In this document: positions 5,251 to 5,375 of the stretch, one piece after another | Numbering within the stretch: the stretch's first letter is position 1 | Layout: each line of letters starts with the position of its first letter | Assembly: GCA_023135215.1 (NCBI GenBank) | Contig: JAGLTP010000346.1 | Span: 1 to 5,375 of the forward strand | Length of the DNA: 5,375 nt | Source: Candidatus Heimdallarchaeota archaeon | GTDB taxonomy: Archaea; Asgardarchaeota; Heimdallarchaeia; Heimdallarchaeales; Heimdallarchaeaceae | Direction: 5' to 3' | The notes under the pieces: model-generated | Seen by the model: the letters and a program-made list of their open reading frames with translations, nothing else | What the model was told of the DNA's origin: nothing | Database searches by the model: none | Translations under genes and position numbers: made by a program

Positions 5251-5375
5251 CTACTTGAAATATTCTAGTGTTCTCATTTTTGAGCTTGCGATTATTTCTT
5301 CTGGAAGGTCTTCAAAGTCAAAGTCAAATATACTAAGATTTCCTGTATCTAATTCTATTATCTGTTCTCTTTCTC
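5251..5375 (-). CDS. C-terminal fragment of an unrecognised acidic protein
   Basis: A - strand frame enters from the right window edge and ends at TAG (5253-5251), giving 40 whole residues. The piece is acidic and rich in aromatic residues, with an FDFDFEDLPEEI stretch at about residues 16-27 of the fragment, and ends in LEYFK. It is too short to recognise a family, and the start lies outside the window. Support for coding comes from the uninterrupted frame, the sensible AGA/GAA/ATA codon use and the T-tract right after the stop. It could still be a chance frame, since only 125 bp are visible. Confidence 0.55.
   Translation of the reverse strand, partial: EREQIIELDTGNLSIFDFDFEDLPEEIIASSKMRTLEYFK

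Noticed and set aside
5289..5375. Short likeness of LDTGNL...D in the partial protein to the N-terminal block of eukaryotic Rrs1 ribosome-biogenesis proteins
   Set aside because: Only a few residues match, and in Rrs1 the block is near the N-terminus followed by a long conserved region, whereas here the protein ends about 30 residues later.

Overview
The window reads as AT-rich archaeal DNA. Three of the four clear promoters have a TATA-like box centred about 26-29 nt before the ATG and no Shine-Dalgarno sequence, which fits leaderless archaeal transcripts. One gene has a good Shine-Dalgarno, so both start modes are present. Likely transcript ends are T-tracts without a needed hairpin. The two small CPxC...CxxC zinc-ribbon proteins, one with very lysine-rich ends, and the AGA/ATA-rich coding also fit an archaeon. 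An Asgard-type lineage is possible, but this window contains no marker gene that would prove it.

Layout, left to right. 1-150 (+): C-terminal end of a zinc-ribbon protein. 312-1352 (+): tandem GNAT acetyltransferase. 1342-1650 (-): small lysine-rich zinc-ribbon protein, convergent with and overlapping the GNAT gene by 11 bp. 1756-2658 (+): TatD-like metal-dependent hydrolase, divergent from the zinc-ribbon gene across a 105 bp two-promoter gap. 2670-3965 (-): imidazolonepropionase/dipeptidase-like amidohydrolase, convergent with TatD with only 11 bp between stops. 4076-5080 (-): P1 (DmpA/NylC) family self-cleaving N-terminal nucleophile amidohydrolase. 5251-5375 (-): C-terminal end of an unrecognised acidic protein. 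No intergenic gap exceeds 170 bp.

The only pair that suggests a shared job is the P1-family hydrolase followed on the same strand by the metal-dependent amidohydrolase. Both families attack peptide or amide bonds, so together they could break down unusual peptides or cyclic/linear amides in the cytoplasm. The GNAT, zinc-ribbon and TatD genes look like ordinary dispersed housekeeping or accessory genes. I see no mobile element, CRISPR array, rRNA or tRNA, and no convincing new defence or biosynthetic system. The more unusual items are regulatory or architectural: a 13-bp-arm dyad upstream of the P1 gene, a T-rich terminator embedded in the antisense coding of a lysine tail, and the dominance of leaderless starts.
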